Positions 1-9,664 are shown, counted from the stretch's first letter. The stretch: DNA of 64,000 nucleotides from Thermosynechococcaceae cyanobacterium MS004 (GCA_022402525.1 JAKRSB010000113.1:32001-96000), one strand, 5' to 3'. Notes: a model not told the origin generated them from the sequence alone. Numbers and translations: made by a program.

Positions 1-19
1 CGAATCGCTGATTGAATTC

Positions 20-511
20 ATGCTAAACAGCAGCTCTATTGCCCTAGAATTGGCAACTCTAGCCCAAACTCAGTCTCTGGGGGTTTACTTAGGACAAACC
101 CTCGATACGGGGACTGTGCTGTTACTGGAGGGGGATTTGGGCAGCGGTAAGACGACCTTGGTGCAGGCGATCGGTGCGGGGCTGGGCATTACAGAGGCGA
201 TCGTGAGTCCCACCTTTGCCTTGGTGCAGGAGTACCCTGAAGGGCGAGTTCCCCTATATCACTTTGACCTCTATCGCCTTAGCTCCCCAGAAGTCGAGGA
301 ACTTCACCCAGAGCTCTATTGGGAGGGGTTGGAGGTGCCTTTGGGGATTGTGGCGATCGAGTGGCCGATGCGACTCGTTGAGCAGCCTCAGTCATTTATA
401 CAGATTGCTTTGACCCATTCTGAGCAGGGGAGAAAAGTTGTAATTTCAGGCTCTGATTCAGCTTCAAGCAGCTTAATTGAGGGACTTCGGAATTTCCAAT
501 TTGCTGACTAA
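20..511 (+). CDS. tsaE: tRNA threonylcarbamoyladenosine biosynthesis ATPase TsaE
   Basis: This 163-residue protein is the ATPase partner of TsaB-TsaD in making the t6A37 modification of ANN-decoding tRNAs in the cytoplasm. The sequence shows a P-loop GDLGSGKTT at residues 38-46, followed by SPTFALVQEY and a HFDLYRL motif that are typical of the family, and a GIVAIEWPMR segment matching the conserved IEW region. The length is normal for TsaE (about 150-165). It starts at ATG 20 close to the window edge, so its upstream partner genes cannot be seen. It converges on pilQ. Identification is by family motifs and is very secure. Confidence 0.95.
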   Translation: MLNSSSIALELATLAQTQSLGVYLGQTLDTGTVLLLEGDLGSGKTTLVQAIGAGLGITEAIVSPTFALVQEYPEGRVPLYHFDLYRLSSPEVEELHPELYWEGLEVPLGIVAIEWPMRLVEQPQSFIQIALTHSEQGRKVVISGSDSASSSLIEGLRNFQFAD

Positions 512-576
512 GGTCTAGTGATCAAACGTTACCCTTTCACGAGCTTGTTAGATGTGAGTTTAATTATGCGCTTGAA

Positions 577-683
577 GCCCCTCACCCCAAACCCCTCACC
601 CAAAGGCGAGAGGCTTAAAAAGCTTGATTTTTAATGGCCCTTCCTTCTCCTTAGGGAGAAGGAAGATGGGAGGATGAGGGGCG
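577..683. repeat. Palindromic intergenic element between tsaE and pilQ
   Basis: The spacer between the convergent tsaE and pilQ holds an outer inverted pair (CCCCTCA near 578 and TGAGGGG near 676) around an inner perfect hairpin: 11-bp arms CTTCCTTCTCC (640-650) and GGAGAAGGAAG (655-665) with loop TTAG. The CCCCTCACCCC/GGCGAGAGG wording resembles dispersed palindromic repeats common in cyanobacterial spacers. There is no clean U-tract, so a two-way terminator role is an inference. Confidence 0.6.
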
Positions 684-748
684 GTTGTTTTTTGTTGACC
701 TCACGTCATTCAGGTTGCAGTTAGAGCTTGCAGCAAACTTGCAGCAGG

Positions 749-2803
749 TTATTTATTCAGTAGTTGCTGAACATCTGCTCCAGGGCTGTATTGATACCCA
801 AAAGCCGACTGCTGAGAGTCATCCAGAATGCGAGGCGTGACAATGACAACCAGTTCCCGACGGCCTTTTTCTCCGGATTCTCGGCGGAAAAGCTGACCCA
901 GTAAGGGGATATCTCCCAAAATGGGGACTTTACTGACCGTTCTGCGATCGGTGTCTTGAATAATCCCTGTGAGCACCAGAGTTTGGCCATCACGCAGCCG
1001 AATTTTGCCAGTTTCTAAGCGGCGCTGACTAATCAAGGTGCCCGTTGTCCCTTGAGCTTCAAACTCTCCTGAAGGCGCACTGACCTCAGGCGCTAAGTTT
1101 AATGTGACAAACCCATTGTCATCAATTCGATCAATCGTAACGTTAAAGATAACGCCTGCTTGACGAATATTAGGCTTAGTTGTCGTGCCTGTTGTCGTTC
1201 CGCCGGAGTCGCTAGCTGAATTAGTTTGCTCGGAAATGATACCAGAGAAAATTTCTTGGGTCAGATTAACCTGAGCGGAACTCCCTTCTTGGACAATTAA
1301 TGTTGGATTGGTCAAAATTTTGGCATTGTCATTTTGGATAGAAACCAAAAGTGAACCTAAAACCTGATTGGTGAGCGCTGTTAGTCCTCCGGTAAATGGG
1401 GCAGTCGCTGCGCCTAATACAACTCCAAACCCGCTTGTTCCGGTAGCTGTTGGTCTAAAACCGAAACCAAGAGAGTCATTTACGCGAAACTGAAGATCGG
1501 TGGAAGCTTCTTTGGTTTTGGCAAGGTTAACGTCCACAATCTTGACGTTGACAGCGGCCTGCCGCTTGCGAATATCGAGCTGCTGCAAGATGCCTGCCGC
1601 AATTTCAACCTTGCGAGGTGAGCCAATCAGCGTCACGGTGTTGGTGCGGCCATCGGCAACTACCTGCAATCCTTTGAGTAAGTCAGCAGAAGCTCCTGCT
1701 CCACTGGCGCTTGCGCCGCCATTGGCACCATAGGATTCTAAAATTTCTCTCGCACCCTTTTCTTCAAAGGTTTCTTCAAAGCCTGAGCCGCGTGTGGTGG
1801 TTGAGGCTGAGGTTGAGTCACCCGTTAGATTGCTGCCTTCGGCCGCACTACCAGTATTAATTTGACCGCCAATGCTGGATTTAGTAATAAGGGAGTTTGT
1901 GACCTTGGTGCCGCCGGTAGCGCGGAGCTGGTTGAGTCGGAGGGTACGGACGATACGATTTTGGGCGTCACCGGGTAAGGTTTTACCCACAAATACGGTG
2001 TTGCCGACTTTATTCGCGTCTAGGCCAGACAGCCGCAGGACGTAGTTAAACACATCCTGCACGGATTCATTCTCAATGTCTAAAGAGATGGTGGGGCCGC
2101 TGGGGCTAGCAGCATCACCAGTCGCTTCTCCTTCGGCGAAGGCTACGTTAACCCCAGAAGCTCGGCCCAGGAGGGTCAAGACTTCACGGACTGGAGCGTT
2201 CCGCAACAATAGCTTGGGAATGACTTGGGTACTGTTGAGGTCGATGGTGTCAGAGGCGGCATTAATTGCCCCGACGGCAATATCGCCTACAGGGGGGGCT
2301 GAAGCACGCTTAAGAAAGGGTGGTGCAACGTTGGGTGACTGGCCGACGCTGGGCGTGTTGTTGCTGGTGGCGGAATTACCCAGGGAGCCAGCGGGGTTAA
2401 AGCGCAAGACTAATAGCCCTTGGCGATCGTCCCGACGCACGGGGTCGCTGGAGGGGGCAGCGCTATTGCCCTGGACGGTAATGCGCACGGTATTGGCATC
2501 AAGCTGTCGAATTTCAACGCCGCTCACGCCAGCAGCCGGGTTGGGCTGACTGAAAGACTGTCCAGTAGGTAAGCGCAACTGCGCGTTATTGATATCGGCA
2601 ACGGAGGCATTTCCCCGATTGACGGTAAAAATGGGCGGGCGGCTGTTTCCTTGAATTTTAAGAACCAGTTCAAACCCCTGGCCTGCTGGGGTGACTTGAA
2701 CTCCGGTAATTTCTGTTTGTGCTGCCTGTGCAGGCTGATGCATCGCCATAAGAACAGCGGCGGAGCCGACTGCAAGTCCGTAGCGTTTAAGATCCCAGTT
2801 CAC
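749..2803 (-). CDS. pilQ: Type IV pilus secretin PilQ with AMIN domain
   Basis: This forms the outer-membrane secretin channel through which the type IV pilus (motility, DNA uptake) emerges. The sequence shows a signal peptide ending at AQAA, an AMIN domain (about residues 30-120), an STN/secretin N0-like domain (about 195-280), a Ser/Thr/Gly-rich linker, and the C-terminal secretin domain with the hallmark VPILGDIPLLGQLF. The start is placed at GTG 2803 because AGGAG lies 6 nt upstream; an in-frame TTG at 2824 is the alternative and would add seven residues. It is the last gene of pilM-N-O-Q, 135 bp after pilO. No pilP is present, as is usual in cyanobacteria. Confidence 0.95.
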   Translation of the reverse strand: MNWDLKRYGLAVGSAAVLMAMHQPAQAAQTEITGVQVTPAGQGFELVLKIQGNSRPPIFTVNRGNASVADINNAQLRLPTGQSFSQPNPAAGVSGVEIRQLDANTVRITVQGNSAAPSSDPVRRDDRQGLLVLRFNPAGSLGNSATSNNTPSVGQSPNVAPPFLKRASAPPVGDIAVGAINAASDTIDLNSTQVIPKLLLRNAPVREVLTLLGRASGVNVAFAEGEATGDAASPSGPTISLDIENESVQDVFNYVLRLSGLDANKVGNTVFVGKTLPGDAQNRIVRTLRLNQLRATGGTKVTNSLITKSSIGGQINTGSAAEGSNLTGDSTSASTTTRGSGFEETFEEKGAREILESYGANGGASASGAGASADLLKGLQVVADGRTNTVTLIGSPRKVEIAAGILQQLDIRKRQAAVNVKIVDVNLAKTKEASTDLQFRVNDSLGFGFRPTATGTSGFGVVLGAATAPFTGGLTALTNQVLGSLLVSIQNDNAKILTNPTLIVQEGSSAQVNLTQEIFSGIISEQTNSASDSGGTTTGTTTKPNIRQAGVIFNVTIDRIDDNGFVTLNLAPEVSAPSGEFEAQGTTGTLISQRRLETGKIRLRDGQTLVLTGIIQDTDRRTVSKVPILGDIPLLGQLFRRESGEKGRRELVVIVTPRILDDSQQSAFGYQYSPGADVQQLLNK

Positions 2804-2938
2804 CCTAGACTCCTGTTGTTTCAAAAATGCAAGCTGAAGAACGAAAAACTTGAAAAGGTTTGTAAGAAGAGGTCGATTTAGAAGCCTATCAAAGCTTATC
2901 GGAGCATCCCTGCGCTCCTTACTTACTGTGCTAGCTGC

Positions 2939-3685
2939 TTACTGCGCTGGCGGTGGGCTACCCTCCGGTGGCTGTTGGCTGGCGGCAGCGGCCTCTTGCG
3001 CACGGGCAGCGGCTAATTCTTCTTCGGTCAATGGAACATAGGCGTAGAGCTTAAAGCTAGAGGTCACAATGTTGTCTGGGGTGGCGTTGGGGCCAGAGGC
3101 GGCGGGCTTGAGGGTCATTTTGAAGTCCCGCAGCACCAAGACGGTCTGGAGCCGATCAATGGCTCTCATAATTTCTAGGGTTTGGGTAAAGTTCCCCTCA
3201 AAGGCAACATCGGTGACTTGACGCTTGAGCTTGCCGTTTAGCTCTGGCCCCAAGGAGCTATCCGCTAGGGTGCCGGAGGTGGCATAGTCAGGGGTAAATT
3301 TTTGCAGCTCAGCCCGACTCGACACGATGATGCGGTTGAGGTCTAGCAAGAGCGTTGCCAAAGATTGCTGGGTTGAGAATAGGCCCCGCACTTCTCTGTT
3401 TTTGGCCTGTGCCTGGTTGACCCGCGCCACGATCGCCTGAATATCGCGAAGGGTTTGCTGCTGGCTGGCAAGGTTTTGCTCTTTCTGGCTAATGCTGTTG
3501 CTCAGTTCCTGAGTTTCCGCAAGCTTGGGGCCAATGAAGTTGAGCGCTAGCCAGCCAGCCGCCCCAGCGCCCACAATTGCGAGCAGAAGGCCGCTAACGC
3601 TGGGCGTAAAGGAGATGCCGAAGGCGGAGGGGTAGGAAGGCTCACTGGAAACCGTATCCGGTGAATAACGTTCAGAGAAGGTCAT
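2939..3685 (-). CDS. pilO: Type IV pilus alignment protein PilO
   Basis: This inner-membrane protein dimerises with PilN and links the cytoplasmic PilM ring to the secretin. The 248-residue sequence has a short cytoplasmic N-terminus, one transmembrane segment at about residues 29-52 (SGLLLAIVGAGAAGWLALNF), a coiled coil rich in Gln/Glu (about 60-105) and a periplasmic ferredoxin-like domain. The C-terminus is Ala/Gln/Pro-rich low complexity. Its ATG overlaps the pilN stop by 4 bp (ATGA), implying translational coupling. Sequence conservation of PilO is low in general; the call rests on topology, coiled coil and gene order. Confidence 0.9.
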   Translation of the reverse strand: MTFSERYSPDTVSSEPSYPSAFGISFTPSVSGLLLAIVGAGAAGWLALNFIGPKLAETQELSNSISQKEQNLASQQQTLRDIQAIVARVNQAQAKNREVRGLFSTQQSLATLLLDLNRIIVSSRAELQKFTPDYATSGTLADSSLGPELNGKLKRQVTDVAFEGNFTQTLEIMRAIDRLQTVLVLRDFKMTLKPAASGPNATPDNIVTSSFKLYAYVPLTEEELAAARAQEAAAASQQPPEGSPPPAQ

Positions 3686-4464
3686 GGGTTCATCACTCCT
3701 TGGCGCTTGAGAATTTCGATACGGGCGACGAGGCCAGTTGCGCCTTTGGCATTGAGAACCTGCAATAGCTCTGATGCAGGCACATCATTCTGCTGGGTTT
3801 GGATCTCGTACTTAACAAGGGACGCTTTAGACTGACTGTCCACTTCGCGCTGAGAAGAGATGAGCTTAGATTCTTCTGGCTTAAGGAATGGAGATTTCCG
3901 CAGCGTTAGCTCAAAGTCATTGATGTCGCTAAAGGTGAGCGCATTACCGCTGATTTTGAGGTCATTATTGGGGGGTGGCGGCGGTGGAGCTGCCGCTTGG
4001 CCCTCAGGGGCTGGGCTGGGACTAGGCGCGGGCTGGGCAGCGTCGGCAGGCTGCTCGGCGGCGGAGACGGACTGCTCAATACTGGTGATTTGCAGCGTGG
4101 GTGGCACGCGATCGCGCAAGTCCTGCAGCGTGGCAGACCAAGGCTTAATTTGGTTAAAAACCTTAGCCAAGGCGGCAGTCTCGGCCAGAACCACCTTTTC
4201 TTTGGCCTCAAGGTCGGCCAGCTTAGCCAGCTCTGGAGCTAGTTTATTGAGATCCGATTCAAGCTGTTCATTTTTGCTAGCGAGCTGCTGATTGTAGAGA
4301 CTTAACCCACCCAGCAGCAGCAGCACAAGACCAACCAGCCCTCCAGCAAGCGCACCGCCCAAAATCAAAGGCGTTTTGTCGTCGGTACTGACCGCACGCT
4401 GGGCGGTACTGCCCATGCTGTACTCAGGGCGATCATTGAGAAGGTTAATGTCAATTCTGTTCAT
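3682..4464 (-). CDS. pilN: Type IV pilus assembly protein PilN
   Basis: PilN anchors PilM to the inner membrane. The N-terminus MNRIDINLLNDRPEY holds the conserved INLL peptide that docks into the PilM groove. One transmembrane segment follows (about residues 33-56, GGALAGGLVGLVLLLLGGLS), then a coiled coil and a periplasmic domain interrupted by a long Ala/Pro-rich insert (about 140-165, ending in a run of prolines) that is probably a flexible linker. Length is 260 residues, longer than proteobacterial PilN (about 180-200), mostly because of that insert. It lies 4 bp after pilM and overlaps pilO by 4 bp. Confidence 0.92.
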   Translation of the reverse strand: MNRIDINLLNDRPEYSMGSTAQRAVSTDDKTPLILGGALAGGLVGLVLLLLGGLSLYNQQLASKNEQLESDLNKLAPELAKLADLEAKEKVVLAETAALAKVFNQIKPWSATLQDLRDRVPPTLQITSIEQSVSAAEQPADAAQPAPSPSPAPEGQAAAPPPPPPNNDLKISGNALTFSDINDFELTLRKSPFLKPEESKLISSQREVDSQSKASLVKYEIQTQQNDVPASELLQVLNAKGATGLVARIEILKRQGVMNP

Positions 4465-4468
4465 GGGG

Positions 4469-5569
4469 TTATACCTCTCTCAATCCAAGGCCCATCACAA
4501 TGCCGAGTGAGGGGCGCTGGGCCACAGGCACCTCATCAAAGTTTTGAATTCCAAGGGCTTCGATTGGATCCACAAGGGATGATGGATAGCCGAGACGAAC
4601 AGAGAAAAACTCGTCGATTTGGCCAATGCCTGCCCCTGGCCCGGAGAGAAACACCTGACTAATTTCAAGGTCATCCCCTTGATTGAGGTAGAAGTCAATC
4701 GAGCGGCGTAATTCATCGGACAAGTCACCCAGCATTCGCAGAATCGCCGCCGCACTGGGGTTTGTGGCATCTTCTGTAAGGGTTTCGGTGGCGCTGGCGT
4801 TGAGGGGAACGCTCATACCCTGGAGCAAGTCCGCGCCCATAGATTGCGGCAGGTTCATGGCTCTGCTGAGGGCGCTCTGGAGCTGGTGGGTACCGATGGG
4901 AATTTTGCGGTTAAATTGCGGCACTCCATCCACCACAACGCTAATTTCTGAGCCATCACAGTCAATATTGACGAGGGCAACGGCTTCCCCGACGGAAAAC
5001 TGAAGGAGCTGGCTGTAGAGGGTGCGCAGCAAAGAAAAGCTGCTCACTTCCAAGACCTTAAGCTGGAGTCCAGCCCGCTCAAAAACGTTGAGATAGCTGT
5101 CTGTGATGTCTCTTGGCGTGGCGACCAATAAGATTTCAACCCGCTCAATGCCGTCTTCGTCGATGTCCGTGTCTAATTTTTGGAAGTCTACATCGGCATC
5201 TTCCCGCGAGAAGGGGAGATAAAGGGCAGCTTCCTGATTAAGAACCATATCCCTTAACTCAAAATCATCTAGCTCTGCGGGTAGCCGGATAAGCCGGATG
5301 ACTGACTCACCCACAGGCACCGCGCTAACGGCTTTGCGGGTTTTGATTCTTTTGTCGGTTAGCCCTTCTCGCAGTACCTCAGCGATCGCATCAGGGTCAG
5401 TGATGCGTCCATCCTGAAAGGCACCTTCCGGCAGAGGGAGTGAAATAAAGGCGCTAATTTTAACGCCCTTCTTGCCGTCTTCGAGTTGAATGAGATTCAC
5501 CCGCTCAGGCGTGAGTTCGACCCCTAAGCGTTGATTGGATTTGGAGAAAAAGTTGAGTGAAGTTACCAC
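4469..5569 (-). CDS. pilM: Type IV pilus assembly actin-like ATPase PilM
   Basis: PilM is the cytoplasmic actin-fold (FtsA-like) ring protein of the pilus alignment complex; it binds the N-terminal peptide of PilN. The sequence shows the family N-terminus (LGVELTPERVNLIQLEDG), the middle segment VALVNIDCDGSEISVVVDG that matches the second phosphate-binding loop, and LSGPGAGI near the C-terminus. Length 366 is close to the usual 350-370. The start codon is GTG at 5569 with no strong Shine-Dalgarno sequence. It is the first gene of pilM-N-O-Q, so the operon promoter should lie in 5570-6138. Confidence 0.93.
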   Translation of the reverse strand: MVTSLNFFSKSNQRLGVELTPERVNLIQLEDGKKGVKISAFISLPLPEGAFQDGRITDPDAIAEVLREGLTDKRIKTRKAVSAVPVGESVIRLIRLPAELDDFELRDMVLNQEAALYLPFSREDADVDFQKLDTDIDEDGIERVEILLVATPRDITDSYLNVFERAGLQLKVLEVSSFSLLRTLYSQLLQFSVGEAVALVNIDCDGSEISVVVDGVPQFNRKIPIGTHQLQSALSRAMNLPQSMGADLLQGMSVPLNASATETLTEDATNPSAAAILRMLGDLSDELRRSIDFYLNQGDDLEISQVFLSGPGAGIGQIDEFFSVRLGYPSSLVDPIEALGIQNFDEVPVAQRPSLGIVMGLGLREV

Positions 5570-6138
5570 TGACTTAACCGCTGTTCACAGGACGTTCAAG
5601 AGCTAAATAAAAATGAGTTTGATGGAATAATGGGTTTGACTTAGCTTGAGCCATCCTTAAGCTTCTGCTGATCTCAAAAACAGGCATTGCGATCGCAAAG
5701 TCTGTTTAGAAAGATTCAGGGGATGAGCAGAGGTTAGAAACACAAGTTATAAGTGCAAGCCCATCAAATCAAAACCATAAAAATCACAGGCAATCGTTGA
5801 GATTAACAAGTTGAGAGTAAGAGATTGAAATTAACAAGCTTAAAAACAATAAATTGAGAGAGATAAGCACAGAAAAATTGAAGCTGGGCTAGATCTTGCG
5901 ATTGAGGGCGCTCAATTAATGGCGCTGAGGTTCTAATCCTGATTGAATAGTACCCAAATCTATCGGAGGTTTGATCATTTAGCCATGCACATAAGTTATT
6001 AAAACAGACCTTAGGTGAATAGATGCATCAGGAATCAATACAAGAAGATGCCTTGGCATAATCTCATACAAAAGCGAAATAAGCACTGGGTCTCAATCCC
6101 AGGAATTCCGTGCTCAAGCCTCTACTCCGTTCCCGCGC
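5570..6138. other. Non-coding spacer upstream of pilM
   Basis: This 569-bp stretch separates the end of the minor-pilin operon from pilM, both read leftward. It is A/T-rich with loose repeats of TTGAGA and ATTAACAAG (5795-5870) and shows no credible reading frame, tRNA or terminator with a U-tract. It should hold the pilMNOQ promoter, but I cannot place a convincing -10/-35 pair. Confidence 0.5.
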
Positions 6139-8490
6139 CTAGGGCCACATAGGCCGAAGCGCTGCCAGAGCGCCTAGCCGCTGCCCCTTAAGCGCCAGAG
6201 AAAACCCATTCGCCCACCGAGCAAATCCTAATGGCGATCGCGATTGAGATTTCCCAAATACCTGACTTAGAGGTTGGACTAGAGGTAAACCCAGCGCCGT
6301 CTGCTCAAAGTCTCGCGTAAAGCGCTCCTGCCGGAGATAGACAGCACGGGGCGTCAGGGGCGGCAGATTGGCCGCATCGTTAAACCGAGGGTCATAACGC
6401 CAGTTGCGAATCGGCGGGTTATAGATATTGCAGTCTGCCGTTGAGCCACTGCCGCAGAACGCGCCATTCATCTTCCGAGACTTGCCAAGGCTCACCATTG
6501 AGCCTTGATAGGTAAAGACAATGGCGTTTGATCCGTCATTTGCATTGCGCCAGTCCTCATGGAACCGAAAATAGTTATTGACTCCCCCGCTTTCGGAGTT
6601 GATCCCCCCATTCTGTCCACCACGGCTTACGCCACCAGTAATGTCATTTCCACTTAACGCTGCGGCATTGACGGTTGTGGGGGAAGCCGGACGTCCGATG
6701 TTGAGAACAGTAGGCGTACCGTTGAAGGTACTAATGAGCTTGTCACTGGCAGAATCGTCAAGGTTCCAGTTATTAGAAAGGACATTCACTGCATCTGCCA
6801 TGACCGCTGCGGGTTTGCGCTCATCGTCATCAATGTTGCCGTTATTGCAGGTAGCGCCGCAGTTGTAGTCGCCGTGAATATAAACGGCCTGATCCGACAC
6901 CACCGATAAGCCTTTAATGCTTTTACCGCCGACTGGCGTGACGAGATCTCGTCCGTTGTAAATGCGTACCCCATAGTCGTTAATGGTGTTGGAATTGCTG
7001 CCTTTGACCGTCAAAAACCACACCAGTCCACCGTCCGAATCTTCATCCAGTGGCTTACCCATCAGGGTGCTGGCACAGCCCAGAAGTCCTCGTACATCAA
7101 CGTTGAGCATCTGGATGGGGGTATGGTCAAGGCGATCTTTTGCGCCGCGCTTCTCGCGGTAGTTTTTGAAGGTTTTGTCAGAGAACGAAACGACGGGTCT
7201 TTGCAGGGTGGTGTTGGCTGCGATCGCCGTCTTTAGCCCGCGCGTCAGGGTAATGCTGGAACCAGAAATACTGTCAATCACGTAGGCATTGCGATCGCTC
7301 CCCAAGGTGACGATATTGCCTACCGCCAATCCGTTATTGCTGCTGACCTGCACCACGGTTGCACCAGCAGCGGCGGGCTGGGTTAGGGTGGTTTGGGAGA
7401 TCGTGCAGGTTCCGTTTAGCTGGCTGGGCACCGCCACACCATCCTGCCCCACAACCTCAATAGACCCATCGGCCACATTCAGGGCAACTCTGAGGTCAGC
7501 ATTGTCCCAATAAAGCTTGCCAGGAGCCGCATCAAAGCTGTCGGGTTCTGGAATTTCGAGGGGCGTTAACCCCACCTGGATTTGATTATTCCAGGGCGTG
7601 AGGCTGGCGCTTAAAAAGTTCTGACGAGTGCCCGTGCAGGCCAGTTCTCGCTGATTGCTCAAGTCAAATATGCTAGCGGTGCCGGAGCAGACATCGGAAG
7701 ATTTTTGTCCTCGGTACAGACTACCAGCCGCTGTGACCTGCCCCGTAATGGCTAAAGTGTTGCCCACCGCCGCGTTCAGATACAGATCGTTATTGCTGTG
7801 GACGCGACCATTCACCGTCATCGTAGGCGGAATGGTGAAGTCCATATCTTCCTCATAGAAGGCCGCAAACTGGAACAGCGGAATCAGACGGCTCTTAAAC
7901 TGCATCTTGACGATCGCAGTGGGGTTGGGGTTGGTCTGGTTATCCCGCGCCACAGAAATCACGTCATAGCGGTATTCTTGGGCGCTCAGCCCTCCATAGG
8001 TTTCGGTTTGCGGAATAATGACAGAGATCGGATTATTGGGCGCTTCGAGCATAAAGGTAGTAGCACTCTGCGCGCCAATTTGATTGGCCGCTGCATCTTT
8101 GGTGTTGCCAGTCTGAAACGCAGCGGATTCCGTTTGGCAGGCAAAGTCTCCGGTGCCGTCATTGCTGGGATTTGCGTCCAGGCAGGCTTTCCAGTCTCCA
8201 GGAGAGTTTCCAGTGGGGCGGTTGTAGCCTTCAAATTTATTACGAATCTGTTTGGCCCTAAGGTTGAGTCCCGCCTCTGCTGTATAGAATCCCGTATTGC
8301 TTTTGGCTGAAGACATGGAGCTGGCGTTATCCACCTTGCTGGTGATGGCATAGGTAACCAACAGCACAGATAGGATCAGCAGCATCGCAATAGTGACTAC
8401 CAGGGTATAGCCACCCTGGCGCTGAGCACCGCCCTGAAGACGTACCAGGAGCCAAAGTAAGTATCGTTCTGCTGAGCGCTGAGGTTTCAT
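6139..8490 (-). CDS. Large PilX/GspK-like minor pilin (Slr2018/HpsA type)
   Basis: This 783-residue protein has a prepilin-like N-terminus: a basic leader, a probable cleavage site G27/Y28, and a hydrophobic helix YTLVVTIAMLLILSVLLV. The residue at mature position 5 is Val, not the usual Glu, as in GspK-type tip pilins. The large downstream domain carries repeated Asn/Gly-rich segments and several cysteine pairs. The four-gene order (FimT, PilV, PilW, then a large last protein) matches the GspH-I-J-K tip set and, from memory, the Synechocystis pilA9-slr2018 operon; the large protein also resembles HpsA of hormogonium polysaccharide secretion. Role: initiating or capping a pilus or pseudopilus. 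The exact family name is uncertain. It starts at ATG 8490 with a weak ribosome site. Confidence 0.75.
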   Translation of the reverse strand: MKPQRSAERYLLWLLVRLQGGAQRQGGYTLVVTIAMLLILSVLLVTYAITSKVDNASSMSSAKSNTGFYTAEAGLNLRAKQIRNKFEGYNRPTGNSPGDWKACLDANPSNDGTGDFACQTESAAFQTGNTKDAAANQIGAQSATTFMLEAPNNPISVIIPQTETYGGLSAQEYRYDVISVARDNQTNPNPTAIVKMQFKSRLIPLFQFAAFYEEDMDFTIPPTMTVNGRVHSNNDLYLNAAVGNTLAITGQVTAAGSLYRGQKSSDVCSGTASIFDLSNQRELACTGTRQNFLSASLTPWNNQIQVGLTPLEIPEPDSFDAAPGKLYWDNADLRVALNVADGSIEVVGQDGVAVPSQLNGTCTISQTTLTQPAAAGATVVQVSSNNGLAVGNIVTLGSDRNAYVIDSISGSSITLTRGLKTAIAANTTLQRPVVSFSDKTFKNYREKRGAKDRLDHTPIQMLNVDVRGLLGCASTLMGKPLDEDSDGGLVWFLTVKGSNSNTINDYGVRIYNGRDLVTPVGGKSIKGLSVVSDQAVYIHGDYNCGATCNNGNIDDDERKPAAVMADAVNVLSNNWNLDDSASDKLISTFNGTPTVLNIGRPASPTTVNAAALSGNDITGGVSRGGQNGGINSESGGVNNYFRFHEDWRNANDGSNAIVFTYQGSMVSLGKSRKMNGAFCGSGSTADCNIYNPPIRNWRYDPRFNDAANLPPLTPRAVYLRQERFTRDFEQTALGLPLVQPLSQVFGKSQSRSPLGFARWANGFSLALKGQRLGALAALRPMWP

Positions 8491-8507
8491 GATCTTGGAT
8501 CTCGGAA

Positions 8508-8585
8508 AACTAGGGAGTTGAAAGATTGGGGACTTAAAAAAATTGGGGACTTAAAAAAATTGGGGACTTGAAAGACTAGGGTCTC
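8508..8585. repeat. 17-bp tandem repeat between minor pilin genes
   Basis: Units beginning at 8525, 8542 and 8559 repeat ATTGGGGACTTAAAAAA with exact 17-bp spacing; degenerate copies flank them on both sides (ACTAGGGAGTTGAAAG and ACTAGGGTCTCG). The array sits just upstream of the large minor-pilin gene and reaches the 3' end of the PilW-like gene. Confidence 0.85.
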
Positions 8586-9664
8586 GAATTACTATTTCGC
8601 GGGTAAAATTGCGAGGTAAAAGTCTGTAGAGGCGATGGGGCATCAGGCCCCGTATTGGCAGATTGCAAGCGCACCTCGACGGCTTGGGTGGCTTGCCAGT
8701 TTTCAAAGGGTGGGCTACCAGCATTAAATTGATCGACCCAGCCCGATGGGGATAGAACCTTAGCCTGAAAGTCCCGGAGCCGATTGACCACGGCGTAGGT
8801 GACGCGATTTCGCGCATCGGTGAGCTGAAGCTGAAGGGTGCGATCGCCTTTAGCATCGGGGGCAGACAAGGAATACTGGCGCTGCTCTAGGAGATACAGC
8901 TTAGGACGGTTTGCTGCAGGGTAGGCGTTGGCAAAGGTGGTTTGGGCCGGAATAGTTTGAATATTGACCTGATACTGATCCGCATTGCTGGGGTTGGGGC
9001 GTTCCCCGGCGTAGACAAAAAACTCTCCCCGACCATTCACCGGATCATAGAGATAGGCCCAAGCACATTCGCGATCGCTCCCCCCAGCCTGCTGACAGTT
9101 AGGAGGCGTGGTGGTCTGACAGCCATCCACATCATCTTGCTGACAGCGAAAAGTCGTCCATTCTTGGACATCGTCCGGCACCCCATTGGTGTCCCCATCG
9201 CTGTAGATGCAGTTTGGATTATTTTTGTCCGCCACCAGGATTGCGGTAGGCGACCCTGCAGCCATGTCACTGCACACATTCAGCTCCAAAGCAATCAGCT
9301 TCCGCTGCAGTACAAGCCGATCCGGCGCACTAGCTGCCCCATCCAATAAGCTCAAGACAGGTAGCCTTGTCCCCGCCCCAATCTGTTCGCCTGCTTGGCG
9401 AATGTCATTCCCAATCATGTCCATCGCAGCCCGAAGGGTTTGCCCCGTATCGGTGTTGGCCTGCTGATTGAGATGCTGTCGCCGCTGGCTCACAATCACC
9501 CCCAGCGAAACGCTGAGAATGACCGTCGAAATGACCACCGTGACCAGCAGCTCCAGCAGCGAAAGTCCGGCGGGATAACCAGCACGCTGTTCAGCGAGAT
9601 GTCTCGCTGGGTACCTATTGCGTAAAGAAAACGGATACATAGCGCCTAACCCATTACTGGGCAT
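8576..9664 (-). CDS. PilW/GspJ-like minor pilin
   Basis: A prepilin with type III signal: a 33-residue leader ending in Gly, then LSLLELLVTVVISTVILSVSLGVIV with Glu at mature position 5. The rest (about 330 residues) contains many cysteines and a QQANTDTGQTLRAAMDMIGNDIRQAG segment that is common in PilW proteins. Length fits PilW (300-360). It overlaps the PilV-like gene upstream by about 11 bp and is 85 bp before the large PilX-like gene. I chose ATG 9664; an in-frame TTG at 9667 and an ATG at 9640 are alternatives. It probably forms part of the pilus-tip complex. Confidence 0.8.
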   Translation of the reverse strand: MPSNGLGAMYPFSLRNRYPARHLAEQRAGYPAGLSLLELLVTVVISTVILSVSLGVIVSQRRQHLNQQANTDTGQTLRAAMDMIGNDIRQAGEQIGAGTRLPVLSLLDGAASAPDRLVLQRKLIALELNVCSDMAAGSPTAILVADKNNPNCIYSDGDTNGVPDDVQEWTTFRCQQDDVDGCQTTTPPNCQQAGGSDRECAWAYLYDPVNGRGEFFVYAGERPNPSNADQYQVNIQTIPAQTTFANAYPAANRPKLYLLEQRQYSLSAPDAKGDRTLQLQLTDARNRVTYAVVNRLRDFQAKVLSPSGWVDQFNAGSPPFENWQATQAVEVRLQSANTGPDAPSPLQTFTSQFYPRNSNSRP

